A stretch of 64,000 nt of DNA from an uncultured Amylibacter sp. (GTDB lineage: Bacteria; Pseudomonadota; Alphaproteobacteria; Rhodobacterales; Rhodobacteraceae), in assembly GCA_959347345.1 (NCBI GenBank), contig OY365738.1, positions 682,001 through 746,000 on the forward strand, in the 5' to 3' direction. A program made the translations under genes and the position numbers. Positions 18,306 through 25,991 of the stretch are shown here, in pieces. Under the pieces are notes generated by a model. It saw only the letters and a program-made list of their open reading frames with translations, was not told where the DNA came from and did not search any database. Each line of letters begins with the position of its first letter. Position 1 is the first letter of the stretch.

Positions 18306-19741
18306 CCCCGCCAAAACACAAAGCTAAACAGGATATAAACCGCCATCAGCTCTAACCGTCCTAACACCATCGCCCCTGATAATATCCATTTCGCACTATC
18401 AGTCAAACTACTATAATTCCCCGCAGGTCCGATAATATCGCCCAGCCCCGGACCGATATTCGCCAAGGCCGCCGCCGCCCCCGAAATCGCGGTCAGCATA
18501 TCCAAACCCGTCAATCCTAGTAATATCGCGATGCCAGCCAAGCTCGCCATAAACAACACGAAAAACGCCATGACCGAGGAAATAACCTCATCGGACACCG
18601 CACGGTTTTGATAATGCGGTTGGAAAACCCCGCTCGGCACATAAAACCGCTGGATTTGCGCAATGACAGAGGCAAATAGCAGTTGAAACCGAAACACTTT
18701 AATCGAACAAGTCGTGGAACCCGCGCATCCCCCCACCAGCCCTATCAGGAAAAACAAGGCGATGGCAAACCCGCCCCAGCCCATGTAATCGTCCGACACA
18801 AACCCCGTTCCCGTCAATAAAGACACGCCGTTAAACGCGGCTTTGCGGAAGGCGACTTCCAGCGTGTAATTGCCGTTTTGCACCTGCCACAGGGTAAATA
18901 CCGCGATAACCACCCCGACTATCAGCATAAATCCGCGCACCTGCGCGTCCGCGAACAGGGGCCCCGTGCGTCCGCTGGCCATTTGAACATAGCGCACAAA
19001 CGGCAAGGCAGCCAGTATCATAAAGACGATTGCCACGTATTCCGCGCCAATGCCTAGGGCGGCAAAACTGGCATCATAATTGGCAAACCCGCCCGTGGCT
19101 ATGGTCGTCATAGCGTGGCTAATCGCGTCAAAATACCCCAAGCCAACCAGCGAATACGCTAGGAAACACAGGAAGGTCAGCAAAAGGTAAATCCCTAAGA
19201 TAGACCGCGCGATTTCGGCGGCTCTGGGCAGGATTTTGCCGAAAGTATCAAACCCTTCCAACCGAAAAATCTGCATCCCGCCAATCCGCAAAATCGGCAG
19301 GAAAACCATAGCAACGACTATCACGCCAATTCCGCCGAACCACTGCATCAATGCTCGCCAAAGCAGCAAACCTTTGGGAAGCGTTTCCAAATTATTAATA
19401 ACGGTCGCGCCCGTGGTGGTGAAACCTGACATAGCCTCAAAAAACGCGTCTGTAAAGCCCATGTCCGTGCCGAACATAAACGGCAGTGCGCCGAAAAACG
19501 GCAGGACTACCCAAATTCCAGTGGTTAAAATAAACGTCTGCTGGATGTTTAGCTTGCTGTTTTGCGATTGGCACGCAAGGGTTAGAACCAGCCCGCACAG
19601 CCCCGTTATGAAAGCCGACAGAGCAAAGGTTTGCCCCTGCCCTGTATGGATAAAATCGACAATCATAGGCACCCCCATGGCCGCGCCCAAGGCAATAATC
19701 AGCAATCCTATCGTGTATCCTGCGGGGCGAAAATCAAACAT
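18302..19741 (-). CDS. TrkH-family potassium uptake protein
   Basis: The membrane subunit of a Trk/Ktr K+ uptake system, 479 residues, with about ten hydrophobic segments. The selectivity-filter loops are visible: EAMSGFTTTGATV (first), TIATGGFANYD (second), LLTGTGFVSDDY (third) and GGCAGSTTCSIKVFRF (fourth). AGGAA precedes the ATG. The cytosolic NAD-binding subunit TrkA is not adjacent, which is common. The gene overlaps the convergent puuB-like gene by 4 bp. Confidence 0.92.
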   Translation of the reverse strand: MFDFRPAGYTIGLLIIALGAAMGVPMIVDFIHTGQGQTFALSAFITGLCGLVLTLACQSQNSKLNIQQTFILTTGIWVVLPFFGALPFMFGTDMGFTDAFFEAMSGFTTTGATVINNLETLPKGLLLWRALMQWFGGIGVIVVAMVFLPILRIGGMQIFRLEGFDTFGKILPRAAEIARSILGIYLLLTFLCFLAYSLVGLGYFDAISHAMTTIATGGFANYDASFAALGIGAEYVAIVFMILAALPFVRYVQMASGRTGPLFADAQVRGFMLIVGVVIAVFTLWQVQNGNYTLEVAFRKAAFNGVSLLTGTGFVSDDYMGWGGFAIALFFLIGLVGGCAGSTTCSIKVFRFQLLFASVIAQIQRFYVPSGVFQPHYQNRAVSDEVISSVMAFFVLFMASLAGIAILLGLTGLDMLTAISGAAAALANIGPGLGDIIGPAGNYSSLTDSAKWILSGAMVLGRLELMAVYILFSFVFWRG

Positions 19742-19802
19742 GGGGTTCCTGTGATTATCTGGTTGGGGTGTTTTGCCTGTTACCTAGCGTTTTATCTAGC
19801 TT

Positions 19803-20420
19803 TTACCTAGCTTTTAGGGAACAACTGGCGATAATTTCCATAAAATCCCTGCGCAAATCGCGGTCTTTTTCAAAATCCCCGCGCATCGCGGAGGTAACCA
19901 TAACCGCCGATTTATTCACGCCACGGGTGCACATGCAGTGGTGTTCGCCCTCTATCACAACGGCTACACCGCGCGGTCGCAGGGCGGCATCAATGGTATT
20001 TGCAATCTGGGCGGTCATTTTTTCTTGGACTTGCAGGCGTTTGGCGAAAGCATCCACAACGCGGGCGAGTTTGGATATCCCGACGACTCGGTCGGTGGGG
20101 ACATAAGCGACATGCGCCAGCCCGATGATGGGGGCTAGGTGATGTTCGCAATAACTCTCAAACCGAATCGCCTTTAATAGCACCATTTCGTTGTAGCCCT
20201 CCACCTCTTCAAACGTGCGTTGCAGCAGCGCGTCAGGGTCGGTATCATAGCCGGCAAACCATTCCTTATAGGCGCGGGCAACCCGTGCGGGCGTGTCCTG
20301 CAAGCCTTCGCGGGCGGGATTATCGCCAGCCCAACCGATGAGCGTGCGGATGGCTTCGTGCGCCTGTTGTTCGGTCGGGCGCGTGGGTGTGACGGGTTTT
20401 ACAAGGTCATGACGGTTCAT
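19803..20420 (-). CDS. folE: GTP cyclohydrolase I
   Basis: FolE converts GTP to 7,8-dihydroneopterin triphosphate, the first step of folate synthesis. The 205-residue protein has the conserved blocks [28 protein letters not shown] (zinc Cys, catalytic His), [20 protein letters not shown] and HHCMCTRGV (second zinc Cys). The ATG at 20420 has AAAAGGAT upstream; an upstream in-frame ATG at 20480 would add 20 residues foreign to the family. The last codons and stop lie in three tandem copies of an 11-12-bp repeat of the form CTAGCTTTTAC (about 19785-19818). Confidence 0.95.
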   Translation of the reverse strand: MNRHDLVKPVTPTRPTEQQAHEAIRTLIGWAGDNPAREGLQDTPARVARAYKEWFAGYDTDPDALLQRTFEEVEGYNEMVLLKAIRFESYCEHHLAPIIGLAHVAYVPTDRVVGISKLARVVDAFAKRLQVQEKMTAQIANTIDAALRPRGVAVVIEGEHHCMCTRGVNKSAVMVTSAMRGDFEKDRDLRRDFMEIIASCSLKAR

Positions 20421-20480
20421 GTTAAATATCCTTTTGGGTTGGTTTTTGTGGCGTTTATAGGAAAAATACGGGGAGTTCAA

Positions 20481-20910
20481 TAGTGATTAGTGATTAGTGA
20501 TTAATGATTAGTGGTGGCTTTTGTGCATATAGAGCTTTTGCATAAGGGCAGTTGAACCTGCCCGACCAAAATAAAAACATGTAAAGCCCATACACAAAAG
20601 CCTTTGGTTACAAGATGATAAGTCTTTCATAAATTTACTATCTGGAATAACAAGACTATAAATTGGATTATTTGTTTAGAATACTTGGGAATTGGTGATA
20701 GGTTTGCTCTAAATTTATTTAGACTATATACAAGACGCTGAACCAAACCCCAGCCAAAAAATAGCCCGTCCAGCTCTCCGCAGGAGGGGTGGGCGGGCGG
20801 GCGACCGAACGAACGGGGCTTGCCCCGAAGTGAGGGCGCAACAAAAAACCTCTGCCCTTAACTTCTAATAACGAACCCACAATTCCTAACAACCAATCAC
20901 TAATCACTAA
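20481..20910 (+). repeat. Mosaic intergenic element between folE and metZ
   Basis: Order: TTAGTGA heptamers (20481-20512); left hairpin arm GGCTTTTGTGCATATAGAGC (20516-20535); an inserted module with the palindrome GGGCAG-TTGAAC-CTGCCC; right arm AAAGCCCATACACAAAAGCC (20583-20602); a module with ATAAATTTACTATCTGG and CTCTAAATTTATTTAG; a module with CAGCTCTCCGCAGGAGGGG and GCTTGCCCC; and TCACTAA heptamers (20896-20935) that run into the last codons of metZ. No gene is seen. Confidence 0.85.
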
Positions 20911-22104
20911 TCACTCACCACTAATCACTAATAAGGCTGCTTCAACATCCGCCCAAATATCATCCACATCCTCTAACCCCAGCGATAACCGCACTAACCC
21001 CGCGCTGATACCCAAGACTTCGCGCTCTTCCAAAGACAGGCTTTGATGCGTGGTCGTCGCGGGATGGGTAATCAAAGTCTTCGAATCCCCCAGATTATTG
21101 GAAATCGTAACCAGTCGCAGGGCGTTCAGAAACGCGAACGCACCCGCCTGCCCGCCCTTGACCTCAAACGACACAACCGTGCCACCCTTTGTCATCTGCC
21201 GTGATGCCAGCTCAAACTGCCTGTGCGATTGCAAACCCGGATAAAACACCTGCGAGACTTGCCCCGCACCTTCCAACCGCCCCGCAATATCCAACGCCGA
21301 ATCCGCCTGCGCATTCACCCGCAACACCAGCGTTTCCAGCCCTTTTAACAACAACCACGCGTTAAACGGACTCGCCACCCCGCCGACATGTTTATTGAAC
21401 GGGATAAAAGTGTCTTGGATAAATTCACTGGACCCCAGCACTATGCCGCCCATAACCCGCCCCTGCCCGTCAATGTGTTTCGTGGCGGAATAAATGACTA
21501 TGTCCGCCCCCAAATCAAAGCTACGTTGGAAAATCGGCGTGGCAAACACGTTATCCACGACCAAAACCGCGCCCGCATTATGGACTATGTCGGCGACTGC
21601 ACGGATATCAATGACTTCCAGTGTGGGGTTAGAGATGGATTCAACAAAAGCAACCTTTGTATTAGGGCGCATCGCGGTTTGCCAAGCCTGCGCGTCCGTG
21701 CCGTCAATCAGGGTGACTTCCACGCCGAACTTTGGCAAAACCTGCGTTAAAACATAGTGGCAGGAGCTGAATAAAGCCCGCCCCGCAACGACATGGTCGC
21801 CCGCTTTTAACAGCGATAGCAGAGTGCCAGACACCGCCGCCATCCCCGAAGCCGTGGCGAATGCGTCCTCCGCCCCTTCAATAGCCGCCATCCGCTCGCA
21901 AAACATGGACACGGTTGGGTTGCCGTAGCGGGCGTAGATGTATTCGTCTTTTTCGGCTTTTATGAAACGTGCTTCGGCCTGTTCGGCGGAGTCATAGGCG
22001 AACCCTTGGGTGAGGAATAACGCCTCTGATAGCTCGCCGAATTGACTGCGTTTTATGCCGCTATGGACGGCACGGGTTTTTTGGGAATAGGGTTTTGGGG
22101 GCAT
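20911..22104 (-). CDS. metZ: O-succinylhomoserine sulfhydrylase
   Basis: A PLP enzyme of the Cys/Met metabolism family, 397 residues, making homocysteine from O-succinylhomoserine and sulfide. Motifs: YARYGNPTV, ATASGMAAVSGTLLSLLKAGD, VVDNVFATP and the PLP-lysine block YSATKHIDGQGRVMGG; the ATKHIDGQGR form is typical of MetZ. The ATG at 22104 (AAAAGGAAC upstream) is preferred over one at 22152. Its last residues, LLVISGE, and the stop are encoded by a heptamer array, so the C-terminus appears to have been re-formed by repeat invasion. I looked for a SAM-II riboswitch in the leader and saw none. Confidence 0.93.
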   Translation of the reverse strand: MPPKPYSQKTRAVHSGIKRSQFGELSEALFLTQGFAYDSAEQAEARFIKAEKDEYIYARYGNPTVSMFCERMAAIEGAEDAFATASGMAAVSGTLLSLLKAGDHVVAGRALFSSCHYVLTQVLPKFGVEVTLIDGTDAQAWQTAMRPNTKVAFVESISNPTLEVIDIRAVADIVHNAGAVLVVDNVFATPIFQRSFDLGADIVIYSATKHIDGQGRVMGGIVLGSSEFIQDTFIPFNKHVGGVASPFNAWLLLKGLETLVLRVNAQADSALDIAGRLEGAGQVSQVFYPGLQSHRQFELASRQMTKGGTVVSFEVKGGQAGAFAFLNALRLVTISNNLGDSKTLITHPATTTHQSLSLEEREVLGISAGLVRLSLGLEDVDDIWADVEAALLVISGE

Positions 22105-22144
22105 GTACGGTTCCTTTTGGGTTTTTGTATTGGAAAATGGGAGG

Positions 22145-22393
22145 TAATGCAATAGGGGTTAGTGATGAATTGTGAATTGTGAATTATGAATTGGGTTGTG
22201 TGGCAAATTTCTTTCCTAAAATAAAAAACCCGCACGCCCAAGCCTCGCAGAGGGGTGGGCGGGCGGGAAGCCCGAACAAAGGGGCTTGCCCCGAAGTGAG
22301 GGCGAAAGAAAAAACCTCTGCTCTTAATCCCAAATAACCAACCTCCAATTTCTAATAACCAATCATTCACCATTCACCATTCATCATTCACAA
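22145..22393 (+). repeat. Short mosaic element between metZ and the DMT exporter
   Basis: TTAGTGATGAATTGTGAATT heptamers (22158-22192), then a partial G+C-rich module (22228-22325: AGCCTCGCAGAGGGGTGGGC, GGGGCTTGCCCC), then CATTCACCATTCACCATTCA heptamers (22364-22393) in the opposite sense. It lacks the hairpin and ATAAATTTA modules of fuller copies. Confidence 0.8.
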
Positions 22394-23296
22394 TTAACAG
22401 AGCTTTCTACCCATCGGAACAAACATCACCGCACTGCCCAATAACGCCAGCCCACACCCTAACACCCCTAAAACCCCCCATTGATAGCCCTCAACCACCG
22501 TGGAAATCCCCAGTGCAATAATCGGCGATATCACATTCACATAGGCCGCCGAGGCCGCCCCAATCCTCGCCACCAGCAACAAATACGTGCCAAAGGCAAA
22601 AACAGAGCCAAACACCGCCAAATACAACAACGCCCATGTATATTGGGCGTTTGGCGGTGCGACTAGCGGTGTTTGCGTGGCAACAATCAGCACACATAAC
22701 AAAATCGCACTGTAACACATGCCCCAACCATTGGCTAAATTAACCGCAATCCCATGCTGAGAATTCCTCCGCGAAGCCATATTGCCCAGCGACGATATGT
22801 ACGTTCCCAAAACCGCAAACCCCGCGCCTTTTAGAATATCTAGGTTTATCTGCGTTATGGAAAACGAGGCGAAAACATCGCGCCAGAACAGCAAAACCAA
22901 CCCCGTAAGCCCCATGCTTCCCGCCAGAATAATCCGTTTGCTGATGGGAGTTTGGAAAAACACCCGCGCGTTTATCGCGTTAAAAATAGTGGTAAGAGAG
23001 AAAATAACAGCGATAAGCCCAGACGGAATATAATGCGCCGAAGAATAAAAACAGATGAAATTAAGGCAAAACAAACACGCCCCTTGGGCTATTAAAAACG
23101 GCTGGTCGCGCCACGGCAGGCATTTCAGGCGACCCGTTAATGCTAATATCACGCACAATATAATCGTGGCGATGACAAAGCGGTAAAAGATGGATATAAT
23201 AACGGGGACACTGCCGACTTGCAGTACAAGGGCGATGAAGGTTGTTCCCCAAATCAGCATCGTTGTTAAGAAAAGGAACGGGTTTAGCAGAGTCAT
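22394..23296 (-). CDS. DMT-superfamily (EamA) exporter
   Basis: A 300-residue integral membrane protein with about ten hydrophobic segments in two EamA repeats (LIWGTTFIALVLQVG in the first, YLAVFGSVFAFGTYLLLVARIG in the second). Members export amino acids or other small metabolites; the substrate cannot be told here. The stop TAA is followed at once by heptamers. A second, different EamA protein lies at 50740. Confidence 0.88.
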   Translation of the reverse strand: MTLLNPFLFLTTMLIWGTTFIALVLQVGSVPVIISIFYRFVIATIILCVILALTGRLKCLPWRDQPFLIAQGACLFCLNFICFYSSAHYIPSGLIAVIFSLTTIFNAINARVFFQTPISKRIILAGSMGLTGLVLLFWRDVFASFSITQINLDILKGAGFAVLGTYISSLGNMASRRNSQHGIAVNLANGWGMCYSAILLCVLIVATQTPLVAPPNAQYTWALLYLAVFGSVFAFGTYLLLVARIGAASAAYVNVISPIIALGISTVVEGYQWGVLGVLGCGLALLGSAVMFVPMGRKLC

Positions 23297-23345
23297 GGGG
23301 CGGTCTTTGATAGGGGTTGATGCGGGTTTGCATACGTCTTTTTAA

Positions 23346-24065
23346 TCACTTATTATTAGAAAAAACATAACTATGCAACACCCCCGAATTATCCCGCAAC
23401 CACCGCTTTTGCGCCTCATAATCAGGGCAAACCCCGCAAACCAGCCGCCAGAACGCGTCCGAGTGATTCATCTCTAACAAATGGGCGACCTCGTGCGCCG
23501 CCACATAGGATTGCACCGCCCGCGGAGCCATAACTAACCGCCACGAATACATCAAATCACCGCGCGAATTACACGAACCCCACCGCCCAAACACATCGCG
23601 CATGCGGATTTGGCGGAACTCACAGCCTAACCGCTCGGCAAAATGGCGCGAATACGCCAACATCTGCTGCTGGGCAACCGTTTTCAAATACCCACGCAAG
23701 GCAGACGGCACAGCGTTCGCACTCCGTGCGGGGAACTCCAATCGCCCGTTTTCAAACCGAATCTGCGCGGCCGCGCCAATCACCAGCCCAGTTTGCTCGC
23801 CATTAAACAACACCGAGCTGCCTATATTAGGCACAATGGGCGCGGGGCGATTGTTAATATGACGGCGAATCCATGATTCGTGCTGCTCTGCGAACTCCCG
23901 CGCCGATTTCAGACTCGCCCGCATTGGAATAGCCAGCATCGCCCGCCCGTCTTTATTAGAAATCCGCAAGCTATATCGCCGCGCCCGCGCACTGCGCCGC
24001 AGATAAACAGCCAAAGGCGGGTTGCCAATCCAAAAAACATCCGCTATAGGGGGTTGCGCGTTCAT
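23346..24065 (-). CDS. YgjP-like zinc metallopeptidase
   Basis: A 239-residue protein of the YgjP/WbxP-type M48-like family. The zinc motif is HEVAHLLEMNH, preceded by the RWGSCNSRGDLMYSWRLVMAP signature of this family. The ATG at 24065 is preferred; in-frame ATGs at 24104 and 24257 add residues that do not look like family sequence and would approach the divergent gene's promoter. The substrate is unknown. Confidence 0.88.
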   Translation of the reverse strand: MNAQPPIADVFWIGNPPLAVYLRRSARARRYSLRISNKDGRAMLAIPMRASLKSAREFAEQHESWIRRHINNRPAPIVPNIGSSVLFNGEQTGLVIGAAAQIRFENGRLEFPARSANAVPSALRGYLKTVAQQQMLAYSRHFAERLGCEFRQIRMRDVFGRWGSCNSRGDLMYSWRLVMAPRAVQSYVAAHEVAHLLEMNHSDAFWRLVCGVCPDYEAQKRWLRDNSGVLHSYVFSNNK

Positions 24066-24207
24066 AATTGGCGTTTTAACCCGCCCGTGCGCACAATACA
24101 ACATAAAAAACCCAAACCCGCGCGGTTTTTCGCGATTTAGTCTTTGACAATCGTGCGAATCTGTGGCATTGACGGGGAAAACCACGCTAGATTGTAAAGG
24201 ACACACT

Positions 24208-24531
24208 ATGGCAGAAGAAAAATGGGGCGTGAAACGCATTTGCCCAGAGACTAACAAACGATTCTATGATTTGGGGAAAGACCCTATTGTCAGCCCCTAT
24301 ACGGGGAAAGAGTATGAGGCGTCCTATTTCGATTTGGATGATAAGGCGAAGACTCTGATGGGGGATAAAGAGGATAAAGATGCTATTAAATTGGCGACTG
24401 AGGCGGAATTGGCCGAGGATGAAACGGATGATGTTATCATTGATGATGATATCCTGGAAGAGGATGAGGATGAGGATACCGTGCCGTTAGATGAAATCAA
24501 GGAATATGTGGTGGGGGATGATGAGGAGTAA
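24208..24531 (+). CDS. TIGR02300-type protein (FYDLN acid domain)
   Basis: A small alphaproteobacterial protein of 107 residues. The N-terminus has the family signature WGVKRICPETNKRFYDLGKDPIVSPYTG in part: a Cys-x-x-x-x-x-x-x-x-Phe-Tyr-Asp-Leu arrangement. The C-terminal half is almost all Asp and Glu. AAAGGA lies 8 bases before the ATG at 24208. The function is unknown. In relatives this gene commonly sits beside tRNA-Ala and aroA. Here tRNA-Ala follows, but an accessory pair occupies the place expected for aroA. Confidence 0.88.
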   Translation: MAEEKWGVKRICPETNKRFYDLGKDPIVSPYTGKEYEASYFDLDDKAKTLMGDKEDKDAIKLATEAELAEDETDDVIIDDDILEEDEDEDTVPLDEIKEYVVGDDEE

Positions 24532-24602
24532 TCTTTGCGGGGTTTGTTTGTTTGTTTGTGCCGTGGTGGTATAAGATTTTGCGATTTTGCGTATAAAAAT
24601 AT

Positions 24603-24678
24603 GGGGCCTTAGCTCAGCTGGGAGAGCGCTTCGCTGGCAGCGAAGAGGTCAGGGGTTCGATCCCCCTAGGCTCCACCA
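24603..24678 (+). tRNA. tRNA-Ala (anticodon GGC)
   Basis: Acceptor GGGGCCT pairs with AGGCTCC (one G-U), and CCA is encoded. The anticodon arm CTTCG-CTGGCAG-CGAAG gives GGC for codon GCC. The T arm is AGGGG-TTCGATC-CCCCT. A two-gene AT-rich module begins 77 bp after it. I found no copy of its 3' end further downstream. Confidence 0.97.
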
Positions 24679-24755
24679 TTTTTTTATTTTTAAAATGGCT
24701 TGACATAATTTTTCATCTGTATATTGTGTTTTACAAACGAATTATGTGAGGCAGA

Positions 24756-25217
24756 ATGGCAAAAATTAACCTAACACAAGCAGAGGCAGACGCACTGCTT
24801 AAAATGGAAAAGGTTAGCGTTGATGATAAAAAACATAAATTACCTTCTGCGAATTCAGGTGGTAAAATTATTGCACATCTTACCTCTGTACATACAAAGG
24901 AAAACTTTTTTCTAGATATAAACAAGTATAATATCATCCTTGCAAAACAAATCATTTTAAAACAAACATATCAAACACGGGCGCGTGTGACCGTTATACT
25001 TGCACGATTAGATTTTGGTCCGCCTCATAAAAATCCAAAAGAACTGGGTAATGCGGAGGTTGGTAGCCCGCATTTACATATCTATAAAGAAGGCTATGAT
25101 GATAAATACGCCACAGAAGATATTGATGGTATTTTTTCAGATTTAAACGACCCACAAAAAGTTTTGCATGATTTTATGAAATACTGTAATATCACACAAC
25201 CGCCAAACTTTTATTAA
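24756..25217 (+). CDS. Hypothetical protein, first gene of an accessory pair (DUF6978-like)
   Basis: A 153-residue soluble protein, LTQAEADALLKMEK near the start and RVTVILARLDFGPPHKNP in the middle, ending with an amphipathic FMKYCNI segment. From memory it resembles the DUF6978 family, which I associate with DUF1828 proteins; this is a recollection, not a search. It is markedly more A+T-rich than priA next door. It lies 77 bp after tRNA-Ala and 12 bp before its partner, which suggests one acquired operon. Confidence 0.7.
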   Translation: MAKINLTQAEADALLKMEKVSVDDKKHKLPSANSGGKIIAHLTSVHTKENFFLDINKYNIILAKQIILKQTYQTRARVTVILARLDFGPPHKNPKELGNAEVGSPHLHIYKEGYDDKYATEDIDGIFSDLNDPQKVLHDFMKYCNITQPPNFY

Positions 25218-25229
25218 AGGGAGATTCGC

Positions 25230-25991
25230 ATGAATATGGACACTCAAAACCTTATTGATAGCTACTACAAGTGGTTAAAAGATAAAACGGTATGGAAGCA
25301 GATAGAGAATATCGTTGAAATCACTACGCCCTATCTGGACAGGCATAATGATTACATTCAAATATATCTTAAACAAGATGGGGATGGCTATATCTTAACC
25401 GATGCCAGTTATACAATCCAAGATCTTGAAATGTCTGGGTGTCCCCTTGATAGCCCTAAAAGACAAAAACTGTTAACGGTTACGCTTAACGGATTCGGCG
25501 TTAAAATTAAAGATAAAGAGCTTTTTGTCAAAGCGACCAAAGAAAACTTTGCCGTCAATAAACATAATCTTATTCAGGCGATTCTTGCCGTTAATGATAT
25601 ATTTTATTTGGCACGCGCGAATGTTGCAAGCCTCTTTTTTGAGGATGTGCAAGGGTGGCTAACACTATCAGAAATTCGCTTTAGTCCTGGGCTCTCTTTT
25701 AATGGTGTGTCTGGGTATAATAGACGTTTTGATTTTGCCATTCCTGCATTCAAAGATAACCCCGAACGGATTATTCAAACAATAAACCATCCCACAAGAG
25801 CCAAAGCAGAACAGCTTGCGTTCGGTTGGTTGGATACCAAAGATTCACGCCTTATCCCTACAAAAGCCTATGCTGTTATTAATGACGCAAACAACGTACC
25901 AAAGCAAGTTAATGAAACATTGGTTAATTATGATATTACGCCTATTTGGTTTAGCGAAAAAGAAAAATATATTGAGCAACTGGCCGCCTAA
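25230..25991 (+). CDS. DUF1828/DUF1829 domain protein
   Basis: A 253-residue protein. The N-terminal half, DSYYKWLKDKT followed by ITTPYLDRHNDYIQIYL and DGYILTDASYTI, matches the DUF1828 pattern. The C-terminal half, with FNGVSGYNRRFDFAIP and DITPIWFSEKEKYIEQL, matches DUF1829. AAAGGGAG 6 bases before the ATG supports the start. The function is not known. The pairing with the upstream gene, the A+T-rich composition and the tRNA-proximal site suggest a mobile accessory module, possibly defence or toxin-antitoxin. Its last 4 bp overlap the convergent priA. Confidence 0.8.
   Translation: MNMDTQNLIDSYYKWLKDKTVWKQIENIVEITTPYLDRHNDYIQIYLKQDGDGYILTDASYTIQDLEMSGCPLDSPKRQKLLTVTLNGFGVKIKDKELFVKATKENFAVNKHNLIQAILAVNDIFYLARANVASLFFEDVQGWLTLSEIRFSPGLSFNGVSGYNRRFDFAIPAFKDNPERIIQTINHPTRAKAEQLAFGWLDTKDSRLIPTKAYAVINDANNVPKQVNETLVNYDITPIWFSEKEKYIEQLAA

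Noticed and set aside
20719..20907. Small open frames in the mosaic elements (also 22153-22373, 53244-53495, 56766-56984)
   Set aside because: Their similar translations come from the shared repeat DNA; frames and lengths vary between copies and none has a ribosome site.
22105..22200. SAM-II riboswitch upstream of metZ
   Set aside because: No conserved SAM-II core or pseudoknot pairing could be seen; the leader is short and then becomes repeat DNA.
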